NCBI RefSeq assembly: GCF_001663815.1 | Contig: NZ_CP016027.1 | Coordinates: 1,747,001 to 1,811,000 of the forward strand | Direction: 5' to 3' | Length of the DNA stretch: 64,000 nucleotides | From: Halothiobacillus diazotrophicus | Lineage (GTDB): Bacteria; Pseudomonadota; Gammaproteobacteria; Halothiobacillales; Halothiobacillaceae | The notes under the pieces: model-generated | The model's database searches: none | What the model saw: only the letters and a program-made list of their open reading frames with translations | What the model was told of the DNA's origin: nothing | Position numbers and translations under genes: made by a program | Shown: piece after piece, positions 57,101-63,155 of the stretch | Layout: each line of letters starts with the position of its first letter | How positions within the stretch are numbered: the stretch's first letter is position 1

Positions 57101-59870
57101 CGCCCAATACGCTGCCTTGAGCGCCGGTCACCTGGCTCTGGCTGCCGTCGGCCACCAAATGGGTGTTCCCTTGGGCGGCGATCACCCCGTGGTTGGCGAT
57201 GTCGCCTCGGGTGCCGAGGTCGGCATCGCCGCCGCTGTAGATCGTGCCGCTGTTCTGAATACCGGCGGTGCTGTCGATCCGGGTGTGGCCGGTACTGGTG
57301 ATCTGACCGGCGTTGTCCAACGGGCCTTGGCTGTTCAGCGTCAGGTCGCCGGTGGCCTGAATGAGGCCCTGGTCGTTGGTGACGGCACTACTCTGGATCG
57401 TCAGGGCGCCGTTATCGGCCGCGCCGGTCGTCGCCAGTTGGCCCCGGGTGTTGTCGAGGGTCGGGCTGTCGATCCCCAGGCTGCCGCCCTGCATGAGGCC
57501 GTCGACGTTGGTCACGCCGTGGCCGCTGAGCTGGAGGTGCCGGGAAGCGGTGATCTGCCCGCCGCTGTTGTCGATGGCGCCCGCCGTGGCGGTGAGGTCG
57601 GTTCGGTCCTGCACCGAGCCGATGTGGCCTTGGCTGTTGTCGATCTGTCCGGCGCTGAGTGTGACCGGGCCGTTGGCGGCCAGGAGACCTTGGCGGTTGC
57701 TCAGGCTGCCGGTGGCGTCGACGGTCAAGCCCTGCTCGGCGGTGATTTGCCCCTGGCTGTTGTCGAGGGTTTCGGCCGTGAGCTGGACGGCGCCGCTGGC
57801 GCCGATCCGGCCGCTCTGCTGGCTGGCGCTCGATTGGCTGTTGTCCACGCCATCTGCGGCATGAACCGTCAGATCGCCCCCGGCCGCCTGGATGCTGCCG
57901 CCCCGGTTGTCGAGTTCGCCGGCCGAGAGGGTCATCCCGCCGTTGCTTGAGATGGACCCGTCGGTGTTGTCCAATCCGGCTTGGGTGGTGATGCTGCCCG
58001 TCCCGCTGCCGGTCTGGATCACTGTGCCGTTCCGGTTGGAAAGACTACCGCTGTCGATCGTGAGTTGCCGGGCGACGGTACTGCCGCCGTCCAGGGTGAC
58101 GGAGCCGGCTTCGAGTTCGAGCCGACCGTTGCCGATCACCTGGCCGTCTCGCCCGTCATAGGTCGAGGCGGTCAGGCTCAGGGTGCCGTCGCCGGCGTGC
58201 TGGAGGCGACCGCCCGTGTTGTCGATCTTCGCCGCCGATATGCTCAGGTTCCGGCTGTTGCCGGCAATCCGCCCGCCGCTGTTGTCCACGTCGCCCGGCA
58301 GATCGAGGGTCAGGTCGCCGCTGCCGATCTGCACGAGGTCGCCTTGGACGTTGGACAGGTCGTGGGCCTGCAGGTCGAGTTGGTCGCCGGAAATGTGCGC
58401 TCCATCGGTTCGCAGGGTTTGTCCGGTGTGGGCGCTCAGGCCGTGTTCGGCCACGAGGGTGGCGCCGCTGAGGTCGATGTCGCCGCCGGCATCCAGCTGG
58501 AGGTTGGCCCCTTTGCTCTGGCCGTCGCTCCGGTCGATCCGCCCGGACTGAAGCCGCTGGTCGCCCCCGCTGAGGTGCTTGCCGTGATCGGCAATCGCTC
58601 GGGTGGCGGTCACGCTCAAGTCGCCGCCGCTGCCCAGGCTGCCGTCGGCCTGGATGCCCGCGCCCAATACGCTGCCTTGAGCGCCGGTCACCTGGCTCTG
58701 GCTGCCGTCGGCCACCAAATGGGTGTTCCCTTGGGCGGCGATCACCCCGTGGTTGGCGATGTCGCCTCGGGTGCCGAGGTCGGCATCGCCGCCGCTGTAG
58801 ATCGTGCCCGTGTTCCGAATATTGCCGTTGGCATCCAAATGCACCGCCGTCGCACTGGACATCTGACCCGCATTTTCCAACTGACCATTGGCCGTGAGCA
58901 CTAACTCGCCGGCCGTGGCCCCAATGTTGCCGGCGTTACGCACACCCACCCCGGCCTCGGTCCCGACGAGGGTGATCTTCCCGGCATACATCCCGCCCAG
59001 TTGAGCGACATCAATCGATACCGTGGGCACCGCCCCCGTCCCTGCGATGGGCGCCACGGTGTTATTCGTGGTATCGACATGATTGGCGCCCGTCGTGACT
59101 TCGAGTTGATGCGCCCAGATCCCCGCATTCACGTCCACGGCACGGGCGATGAGATCGGTGTAGTCGGTGCGACTGGCATCCAGCCCCGCGCCGGTGACCG
59201 AAATCGTGCCGCCCTGAACCCGGTAGCCTTCCAGATTGCCGCCGTTCAGGATCGGCGTACCTGTGGTGAGCGTCGCACGACTGGCATTGAGGAATCCGCC
59301 TCCGTCAATGCTGATGCCCGCCGGATTGGCAATCACCACTTCGGCGCGCTGGCCGGCCACCTCGACATACCCCTTCAACTGGCTGGGGTTCGCGCTGTTC
59401 ACTTCGTTCAGGATGACGCGGGCACTCCCGGCGGCCAACCAGGGATTCCCTTGAACCCAGCCGCCCAGTTGGGTGGCGGTATTCGTGCGGGCGTTGTTCA
59501 GTATCGCCCCCTGACGGGCGACATCGAACTGGCTGTAGGTGTTGCGGGACACCCCCGCCGCGCTGGGCGTCTGGATGTTGACCAGGGGCAGGCCGTTCGC
59601 GGTGTTGAGAATCGTGGGCTGCTGGTTATTCGGAGCCTGCGGGTCCGCCACGATCGCCGCTTGCGCCATGGGCAGGCCGATCAGGACGCCCCCCAGCGAA
59701 ACCAAGGTGGCAAACGAAAGGGGCGTGAGCCGCGCCAGTATCCGATCCGCTCGTCGCGGCCGACGGCGGGACGCCGAACCGCTCTTGCCCTGGGCCGATG
59801 GCAGTTCCGAGGCCACCACCATCACACCCAAGGCCTTACTGAAGATGACGCGATACAAATTCCGATTCAT
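48192..59870 (-). CDS. cdiA: CdiA: giant two-partner-secreted CDI effector with EndoU-type C-terminus
   Basis: 3892 residues. An extended signal peptide (MNRNLYRVIFSKALGVMVVA) precedes a TPS domain (about 72-320, with VIANPAGISIDGGGFLN). A long filament of FHA-type repeats follows, including the duplicated blocks 355-677 and 875-1197. Next come a Cys-containing, Pro-rich central region (near 2057, NAANCWGIGGG), a second FHA repeat region (to about 3000), and a DUF637-like pretoxin region. The junction AAQNN (about 3507, in place of VENN) leads to a 385-residue CT. The last 130 residues match bacterial EndoU nucleases: HVLSGEI (His about 3761), YHAE (His about 3776), STFFPPSW and TTFYPYG. It is exported by CdiB (27 nt upstream) and delivered to neighbouring cells. 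Confidence 0.93.
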   Translation of the reverse strand: MNRNLYRVIFSKALGVMVVASELPSAQGKSGSASRRRPRRADRILARLTPLSFATLVSLGGVLIGLPMAQAAIVADPQAPNNQQPTILNTANGLPLVNIQTPSAAGVSRNTYSQFDVARQGAILNNARTNTATQLGGWVQGNPWLAAGSARVILNEVNSANPSQLKGYVEVAGQRAEVVIANPAGISIDGGGFLNASRATLTTGTPILNGGNLEGYRVQGGTISVTGAGLDASRTDYTDLIARAVDVNAGIWAHQLEVTTGANHVDTTNNTVAPIAGTGAVPTVSIDVAQLGGMYAGKITLVGTEAGVGVRNAGNIGATAGELVLTANGQLENAGQMSSATAVHLDANGNIRNTGTIYSGGDADLGTRGDIANHGVIAAQGNTHLVADGSQSQVTGAQGSVLGAGIQADGSLGSGGDLSVTATRAIADHGKHLSGGDQRLQSGRIDRSDGQSKGANLQLDAGGDIDLSGATLVAEHGLSAHTGQTLRTDGAHISGDQLDLQAHDLSNVQGDLVQIGSGDLTLDLPGDVDNSGGRIAGNSRNLSISAAKIDNTGGRLQHAGDGTLSLTASTYDGRDGQVIGNGRLELEAGSVTLDGGSTVARQLTIDSGSLSNRNGTVIQTGSGTGSITTQAGLDNTDGSISSNGGMTLSAGELDNRGGSIQAAGGDLTVHAADGVDNSQSSASQQSGRIGASGAVQLTAETLDNSQGQITAEQGLTVDATGSLSNRQGLLAANGPVTLSAGQIDNSQGHIGSVQDRTDLTATAGAIDNSGGQITASRHLQLSGHGVTNVDGLMQGGSLGIDSPTLDNTRGQLATTGAADNGALTIQSSAVTNDQGLIQATGDLTLNSQGPLDNAGQITSTGHTRIDSTAGIQNSGTIYSGGDADLGTRGDIANHGVIAAQGNTHLVADGSQSQVTGAQGSVLGAGIQADGSLGSGGDLSVTATRAIADHGKHLSGGDQRLQSGRIDRSDGQSKGANLQLDAGGDIDLSGATLVAEHGLSAHTGQTLRTDGAHISGDQLDLQAHDLSNVQGDLVQIGSGDLTLDLPGDVDNSGGRIAGNSRNLSISAAKIDNTGGRLQHAGDGTLSLTASTYDGRDGQVIGNGRLELEAGSVTLDGGSTVARQLTIDSGSLSNRNGTVIQTGSGTGSITTQAGLDNTDGSISSNGGMTLSAGELDNRGGSIQAAGGDLTIHAADGVDNRSSTTRAASDTYQAGYNDYVESAMPFTAYAAGQISASGNISLTSRYLFNMQGRITANKALHIDTREDLHNARGLLAADQQVTVHAQRIDNIQGSIASVHGGTDVTISDTLENSAGVIEAAQGLHILGQEVMNTTGLMAGSSIDLNTQGSAFDNTFGKVIASGAQDNGALTIQSGYFANHDGIIQAQGAVGIDAAGEVENSGQITSRGDTRVDSQVGIRNSGTIYSAGHTTLGTQGSLDNRGGAIQAAGGDLTIHAADGVDNSQSTATQQGGRMGASGAVHLTAETLANSQGQITAEQGLTVDTTDRLTNSHGLLAANGPVSLTAGQIDNSQGHIGSVQDRTDLIATAGGIDNSGGQIAAALHLQLSGHGVMNAGGLINGSSLKIDGHNLDNTRGQLVATGAADSGALTIQSGAVVNDRGLIQAQGSLHLDTQGQTLTNTHSAAGQGIIGLGDVQLNTGAMDNAGGFVGSLGDLSIVSAAIGNVQGGVLTSSGQMNLTGRSLDNRGGQIQALGNVTMTLSDALDNTASLVRSGQTLNVSAAGITNVGTQGSNQGLEGGSVHLTAPSIDNASGAIRADRDIVLTSGGDIQNVQGLISGQQTVQVQDVDPANAALQVTNTAGTMIAGQRLSIDSAGLTGDGKLLSRGDLSLNLRQGFTLTGELTADGHATVTTAGTLRNQAVLNAGQDLAIQARRVENTDTGEITAQNTSVTASDAVINRGLIDGQATGVSAATVDNLGTGRMYGDHLSIAATRLVNAAENGVAGVIAARNRLDIGAGSVQNLDHALMFSLGDMAIGGGLDARQQATGTADSVVNRGATINALGALTIDTRDLQNLNANLVTQQVDDPAIHEAFVVPDRSPVQYNAANCWGIGGGQDKNSCVGYPGQFEDYTLIRLTTVASHTEVVSTQPGQILSGGDLTLSGGDVLNQDSHMVAGGVMTFTGANFLNQATQGQDILRYSGTAQHTHVGWGGSFFSKHHERKWDGETAYMPPPVYGTPYDLPTTLLEQNTAVSGTGASIAARSSGSVAQTADGAGSARVAVSPAAATGTAGQGPAVGGNPSGIVPAVVQNGWYQGIPLQHPVGSAQSDTPAAAVPTDTVQGPDLAANAPTANGPSALPVAAVTGAQTDSLAQATRSGTVNDGLAAPGDHGTPVANPAVSVAPLSGNTARGPAGIVRTGAVNTTIPRNSLFHVTPDPSAGYLIATDSRFTDYRQWISSDYLLNQLKLDPATTQKRLGDGFYEQRLVQEQVAQLTGRRFLEGYASDQSEYMALMNAGLTYARQWHLVPGVALTAAQMAQLTSDMVWLVERSIILPDGSTQKVLVPQVYTVVHPGDVNGAGSLVSAQAIDMQASGSVQNSGTLAGRSIVSLAAENVKNLGGRITGGHTVALNARQDIENLGGTITAGDLLAMQAGRDITIATTTRSGENPSGASRFSRTGIDQVARVGVENPDGVLQIAAGRDINLTAAQITNAGTGQTILQAKRDLTLSAITTGEQNNVVWNADNHLFRGNSQDIGTTIKTQGAVQLTAGQDIQAKAAQIASTAGAVDLQAGRNISLINGQTSRNWDQAIKVTSRGFLSRSTSITRDSTADTQAIGTVLSGDSVHVMAGNDVTLQGSRVAARNDIALMGGGDVSLLASQDTHTESHYAQSSKSGLTTSGYGSSSKRETHDLDTIRNTGSDLHSQQGNIALIAGALDPQDPAQGIALIQGSRVQADAGRVDIGGRHIILSTSADTSASASTLQESKSTWAFTTGLPGGHKRGVDADRQQVTLNGSTVNGREGVSLQANGIVDIAAGQLNADRGDIQISGAQVSIHSDLNSSSASSKETYKKTGVNLRDLTGTFTPGKGIGYKTALNTDQAQTTRAPASLTGQNIAIQSTAGDITLNAIDATAKGTTTETGDHQLGTLSLDAAHNLNLASVTTTASQSSDQKHKDLAWQGVEGHGTVDQTTQYNHFNAEQLKLSAANRITADMGVRDSAAVLAQEPGMGWLKQLQQDSALNQKVDWKRIEEAHQKWDYKQQGLTPAAAAVVAVVVAYFTAGAGTAAVGTSATAGGVTTTSLAGTTLATTTAAGVTTYSTAGVILNTAVTTLASQASVSLINNQGNVGKTLHELGSSANLRQLATAVVTAGVLNGIGGIQFGEGKNAFRLNDVTVKDGLTANIGKNLVNGLARATLTSAITGTDLQTNLQTELVSGVLNAAAAQGANWIGDVAMKDRLNVYAHSFAHAVAGCLAGAAGASATGSGIGGGKACGAGAIGAAVGELSAQLYNSGNGDAPAKQDTVAFASMMGGIAAALTGQNAQGVAIASGTAANAAQNNWLNHADAARLKLLKEKRLSGQCDARCDSEIAGLELVDKLNNRLLLNACVNGTEAECTAQLNRDPAAKSYGYQHFSLIAWGRVLSRFGDSADQALGSLVKALDKAQIKALVDAQGTITGWAVDLGGSEQDSLRHWLGAGVYVGSTIILPTSAIDLIPGAGKGLKVVTQGAERVVVEEATGKVLGKVSELPPSLGGVANKPEGLRDGPVNATQGANLKAELSELSRYQPDTRFDDIYRSRTDQSILKDNNFDMDHVLSGEINGRKAATGYHAELAADGASRIAPGAEIKFNANGTYEAPVQVFDANKVNPATGQKGMWVNKFADSTFFPPSWSQARIEYEVSEAFKNKRVNPEGGWVGQTPSGVDIQIYWDARNRRTTFYPYGSPKK
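56280..57248 (-). repeat. 969-bp intragenic repeat of cdiA, copy A
   Basis: Matches 57840-58808 at a constant offset of 1560 bp with only two differences noticed by eye (T/C at 56305 versus 57865; G/A at 56414 versus 57974). It encodes residues about 875-1197 of CdiA. Such near-identity implies recent duplication or gene conversion. Confidence 0.93.
57840..58808 (-). repeat. 969-bp intragenic repeat of cdiA, copy B
   Basis: Second copy, encoding residues about 355-677. The 591-bp stretch between copies is related in style (FHA repeats) to 55200-55500 but more diverged. The period of 1560 bp is 520 codons, so loss of one unit by recombination keeps the frame. Confidence 0.93.
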
Positions 59871-59897
59871 GACGATCTCCCTATGTCACGAAAAAAG

Positions 59898-61628
59898 TTA
59901 GAAGGTCCATCCCAGCCGAAATCCGGCGACCATCCCGTCCGCCGGGAATCCGGCCGGCTTGGCGATGGCGTGCCCGGCAAAGACGTCGTAGCTCAAGCCC
60001 TTGAAGCCACCCCGTACCCCCAACACCCCACCGGCCAGACGCTTGCCCGGCAACCAGCGCGCCGAGGGCCCGCTGACCTGCCCGTAATCCACACCGATAT
60101 ACAGTTCGCCGTACGGCCCCAGAACCAGCCCCAGATCATTGCGAATCAACAGCCCATGCTCGGCGGAAAGCAGGCTCTCCCCACTGAATCCGCGCACGGT
60201 ATAACGCCCACCAATGGCAAAGCGATCTTGCGGAATCAGCACGGTCTGGCTCCATTGCGCCTGCATTTCCGTACGGTAGCGAAGCTGCTCGGCGCCCCAT
60301 TCGAACGGCACATTCAGGGCCAGGGCAGCCGTTTCAATCCGAGGTTTGGCCGTGCCCTCACCAAAGGCCGATTCGGGGGCGGGGATGGCGCCGCGTGCGC
60401 CCGTCCCCCAGCGATACGCAGCCTCGAAATCCAGGGTGGCGCGACCGATAAACTGTCGATAGGCGACGGCCGCCTTGAACCCCGCCATCCGGCGGCGCTG
60501 CACGACGATTTCCGTATCGTCGATGTAATTATGGGCGGTCGTCAGATAAGTACTGGCCGACAGCGTGAGCTTGCGAACCGCGTCGCGATACATGAGGCGG
60601 GATAGCTTGAGTTCCTGATTATGGTTTTTCCCACGGTACACGTAGGACTGGTTGGCGCCGGCAATGGACTGACGATATTGACTCTCGCTACTGGTGACTC
60701 CAAGCCCCCAATAACCGAACGGTACGGAGTAATGAATCGTGTAGGCGCTGGTGCCATGTTCCGACGGAATGCGATCCAACCCCAGACTCCGGTTCACGCT
60801 GAGGTAGAACAGGTCATTCAAGGTCAACCAGTTGTCGTAGGAAAGAATCGCGCCCCCCTGATAGCGACCGGTTTCCTTGCTCCCGGCATCGTCCACGAAG
60901 AGGCTCAATCTCAAGGGGTACGACTGCCGCCAATGAATCAACACATCGCTTTCCCCGGGTTTTGCGCCCGGCACAATCTGCATGTCGGCATCGGCCGTCG
61001 GCACGCGCTTGAAGTTTTCCAGACCCTGCTCGATGTCGCGCAGGTTGAGCACATCACCCGACTCAAGCGGCAGGGCATTCCAGGCATGTGCCCGGGGACT
61101 TGTGCCTTCGGCAAAGCGAACCCGGCCGACGCGCCCCGGAACCAGCGTCAGATGCAGAATGCCGCTGCGAAGATTCTGGGCGCCGGCCAGGACCCGGGTC
61201 GTGATGTATCCCCGTGCAATCAGGGCATTTTGAATGCGCTGCATCACCACGCCGATGCCTTTGGCCCCCAGACAACGGCCGATGGCCGGGTCTTGATCGG
61301 CATTCGCGGCAGACAACGCCCAAGAAAACGATTTCGCCGAATCACCGACCAGATCGATCTGCCGGATGACGAAACAGGGCGTCTCGTGGTCGGGAATCCG
61401 GCCGGCATCTGCCGTCGGTTTGACCTTCAACTGAACATCGGTGGGGGGTTCTTGTTGCGCACGCAGGGCGCGCTCCTGCTGAAGCTGGCGAATCGTTTGC
61501 TCATCCAATCCGGTGGCTGGGGCGGCAAACGCCTTGGAGGGAGAAAAAACCAGGCCAATTCCAATGGCCAACCAAGCGCATGACAGTAAAGACCTCTTTC
61601 GGAGGCCATCCATTCGATCCATCTTCAT
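59898..61628 (-). CDS. cdiB: CdiB: two-partner secretion outer-membrane transporter
   Basis: 576 residues of the FhaC/ShlB (TpsB) family. A signal peptide (SLLSCAWLAIGIGLVFSPSKAFA, in part) is followed by a linker, POTRA domains (FVIRQIDLVGDSAKSFSWAL; VMQRIQNALIARGYITTRVL) and a 16-strand barrel with the conserved loop-6 motif VRGFSGES and a terminal Phe (FRLGWTF). It secretes CdiA across the outer membrane. Start 61628 (MKMDRMDGLRKRS) follows AAGGATGGA. The order cdiB-cdiA-cdiI is the E. coli-type arrangement. Confidence 0.93.
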   Translation of the reverse strand: MKMDRMDGLRKRSLLSCAWLAIGIGLVFSPSKAFAAPATGLDEQTIRQLQQERALRAQQEPPTDVQLKVKPTADAGRIPDHETPCFVIRQIDLVGDSAKSFSWALSAANADQDPAIGRCLGAKGIGVVMQRIQNALIARGYITTRVLAGAQNLRSGILHLTLVPGRVGRVRFAEGTSPRAHAWNALPLESGDVLNLRDIEQGLENFKRVPTADADMQIVPGAKPGESDVLIHWRQSYPLRLSLFVDDAGSKETGRYQGGAILSYDNWLTLNDLFYLSVNRSLGLDRIPSEHGTSAYTIHYSVPFGYWGLGVTSSESQYRQSIAGANQSYVYRGKNHNQELKLSRLMYRDAVRKLTLSASTYLTTAHNYIDDTEIVVQRRRMAGFKAAVAYRQFIGRATLDFEAAYRWGTGARGAIPAPESAFGEGTAKPRIETAALALNVPFEWGAEQLRYRTEMQAQWSQTVLIPQDRFAIGGRYTVRGFSGESLLSAEHGLLIRNDLGLVLGPYGELYIGVDYGQVSGPSARWLPGKRLAGGVLGVRGGFKGLSYDVFAGHAIAKPAGFPADGMVAGFRLGWTF

Positions 61629-61715
61629 TCCATCCTTGGAAAATTCTGAAGGGATTCTCGCCGAAGATCGGCCCGCACACAAGGCCCCCACCACGGAGGG
61701 TACGAGCCATCAAGG

Positions 61716-61883
61716 TCAGCCGGGAGCGCAGAACCAGGGCTTATCCGTCACGAACTTCAGCACGTCGCCATTGATGCCGTAGCGCTTACCGACACGTGGC
61801 AGACCGTTACCGAACCCCGCGCCGGCGCGGACATCGACGCTGGCAGAGGTCGCCGCCACCGCGCCAGGATTCGGACCAAACGC
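61716..61883 (-). pseudogene. Possible C-terminal gene remnant upstream of cdiB
   Basis: A 55-codon frame without start (after a TGA) encodes SASVDVRAGAGFGNGLPRVG and KRYGINGDVLKFVTDKPWFC, ending PG-stop. The composition looks protein-like, but no family was recognised. It may be the tail of a gene removed when the CDI island was inserted or rearranged. Confidence 0.3.
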
Positions 61884-61938
61884 TCAGGGACGTTTTCAGC
61901 GGCGGACGTCCGGCCACTGAGACCCCATGGTCTATCGG

Positions 61939-62601
61939 CTAATTCCGCTGTTTGAGCCAGTTGACCACTGCCGCGACCAGTTCCGACTCATGATCTTCGA
62001 ATTTATGATTGGCCCCGTCGATCGCAACGTGCGAATAGGTCGCTGATCGCAGACCCGCTCGCTCGGAAGCCGCCTCGGCATCCTTGCCGTTACTGCTGCC
62101 CCAGATATCCAGTACCGGCAAGCCAACCTTCTGCAAATTCTTATCGCAGTCCAGCGGCGACCCGCCATTGTTCCGGCACCCCACGACGATCAGGCCGGCA
62201 AGGCCGCTATTCGGGTGTGTGGCAACAAACGCACTGACCATGCGCGCGCCCATGCTGTGGCCCAGCAGATAAATTCGGGTGACCCCTTTCTCTTTCAGAA
62301 AACTGATTCCCTGGTCAATGGTCTTGTAGGCTTCCGGAAAGGCCCCGGCGTAGTTTTTCCAATTCCCCCCCACGATGGGCATCTGCAGAGAGAGCGTGTG
62401 ATAGCCCAGCTCATCGTGAATCCCCTTGCGAAGCGGGTCGACCACCAGCCAGGTCGGGGATTTGCCGCGTCCATGCGCGAGGATGAGCCCGTATTTCACA
62501 TCGCCGCCATCCAGATAGACCGAGCCATCCGGCTTGTCTGCCTGTGCAATGGGCGCCACGAACATCCCCACCAATGCCAATACGGCAATTATTTGCTTCA
62601 T
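61939..62601 (-). CDS. Exported alpha/beta-hydrolase
   Basis: 220 residues with a signal peptide (IIAVLALVGMFVAPIAQA) and an alpha/beta-hydrolase fold. The oxyanion-side motif is ILAHGRGKSP, the nucleophile elbow GHSMGARM, an acidic residue lies near DIWGSSNGKDAEA, and the final His is in DGANHKFED. There is a CRNNGGSPLDC pair that may form a disulfide. It is a dienelactone-hydrolase/DUF3530-like periplasmic esterase of unknown substrate. The ATG at 62601 has GAGGG upstream. It flanks the CDI island but is probably not part of it. Confidence 0.8.
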   Translation of the reverse strand: MKQIIAVLALVGMFVAPIAQADKPDGSVYLDGGDVKYGLILAHGRGKSPTWLVVDPLRKGIHDELGYHTLSLQMPIVGGNWKNYAGAFPEAYKTIDQGISFLKEKGVTRIYLLGHSMGARMVSAFVATHPNSGLAGLIVVGCRNNGGSPLDCDKNLQKVGLPVLDIWGSSNGKDAEAASERAGLRSATYSHVAIDGANHKFEDHESELVAAVVNWLKQRN

Positions 62602-63155
62602 CAATTTCCCTCACCCCGCTGATACAACCTGGCATGCGGGCATAAGACACATGACCAGACTCGCGAACACGCTACGACACCCCGAAAAGACACAGGGATT
62701 GTTACCGCACCGCGGTGTCCGTTCAGCGGCTGAAGCCGATGGCCTCGTGCGATGACGGCGACCCCGTGGGTAAAAACAAGCGCCATCGAGCGCCACGCCC
62801 GACCAGTCAAGTGTGCATGCATCCAGAAGGACAGTCATACCCCAAATGAGTGAGGCATTTCCGCTCATGGCGCGAAAGCAGGTACGTGTCGCTGTCCCTG
62901 GAAGTTGGTCATTGGCGTCCAGGCCGCCCGCTTCTCCGGATTCCTGAAAACAGGCATCGAAAAATTGGCCTGTATCCGGGATAAGCGCCGGAGGCGATTT
63001 ATGCAGAACGTCCCAAGACAATGGATATCAGCGGAAGAATTTGCCCCAACCCTCAAGCCGTCACGTGGCTGCCGCCGGCAGATCCGGGACCTATCTGCCG
63101 GCGGGATTACAGGATCGTAACCCGCCCCCCAAATCGTGCTCACTATACTCAACGC
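62602..63155. other. Intergenic region with a strong inverted repeat
   Basis: 554 bp between the hydrolase and the adaptor gene. Reading frames here are Cys/Arg-rich and unconvincing. The main feature is CGCCGGCAGAT (63073-63083) and ATCTGCCGGCG (63093-63103), an 11-bp perfect stem with a 9-nt loop and no T-tract, about 50 bp before the adaptor ATG. It could be a REP-like element or leader hairpin. Confidence 0.55.

Noticed and set aside
56280-58808. Duplicated DNA considered as an insertion sequence or CRISPR
   Set aside because: Both copies are in frame within cdiA, encode FHA-type repeats and have no terminal inverted repeats, transposase or spacer pattern.
49338-59870. Long plus-strand frames opposite cdiA
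   Set aside because: They are antisense shadows of the repetitive high-GC cdiA frame; their apparent repeats mirror the cdiA repeats.
62611-63152. Minus-strand frames before the terminal adaptor gene
   Set aside because: Cys/Arg-rich, no domain, no start signal; intergenic.
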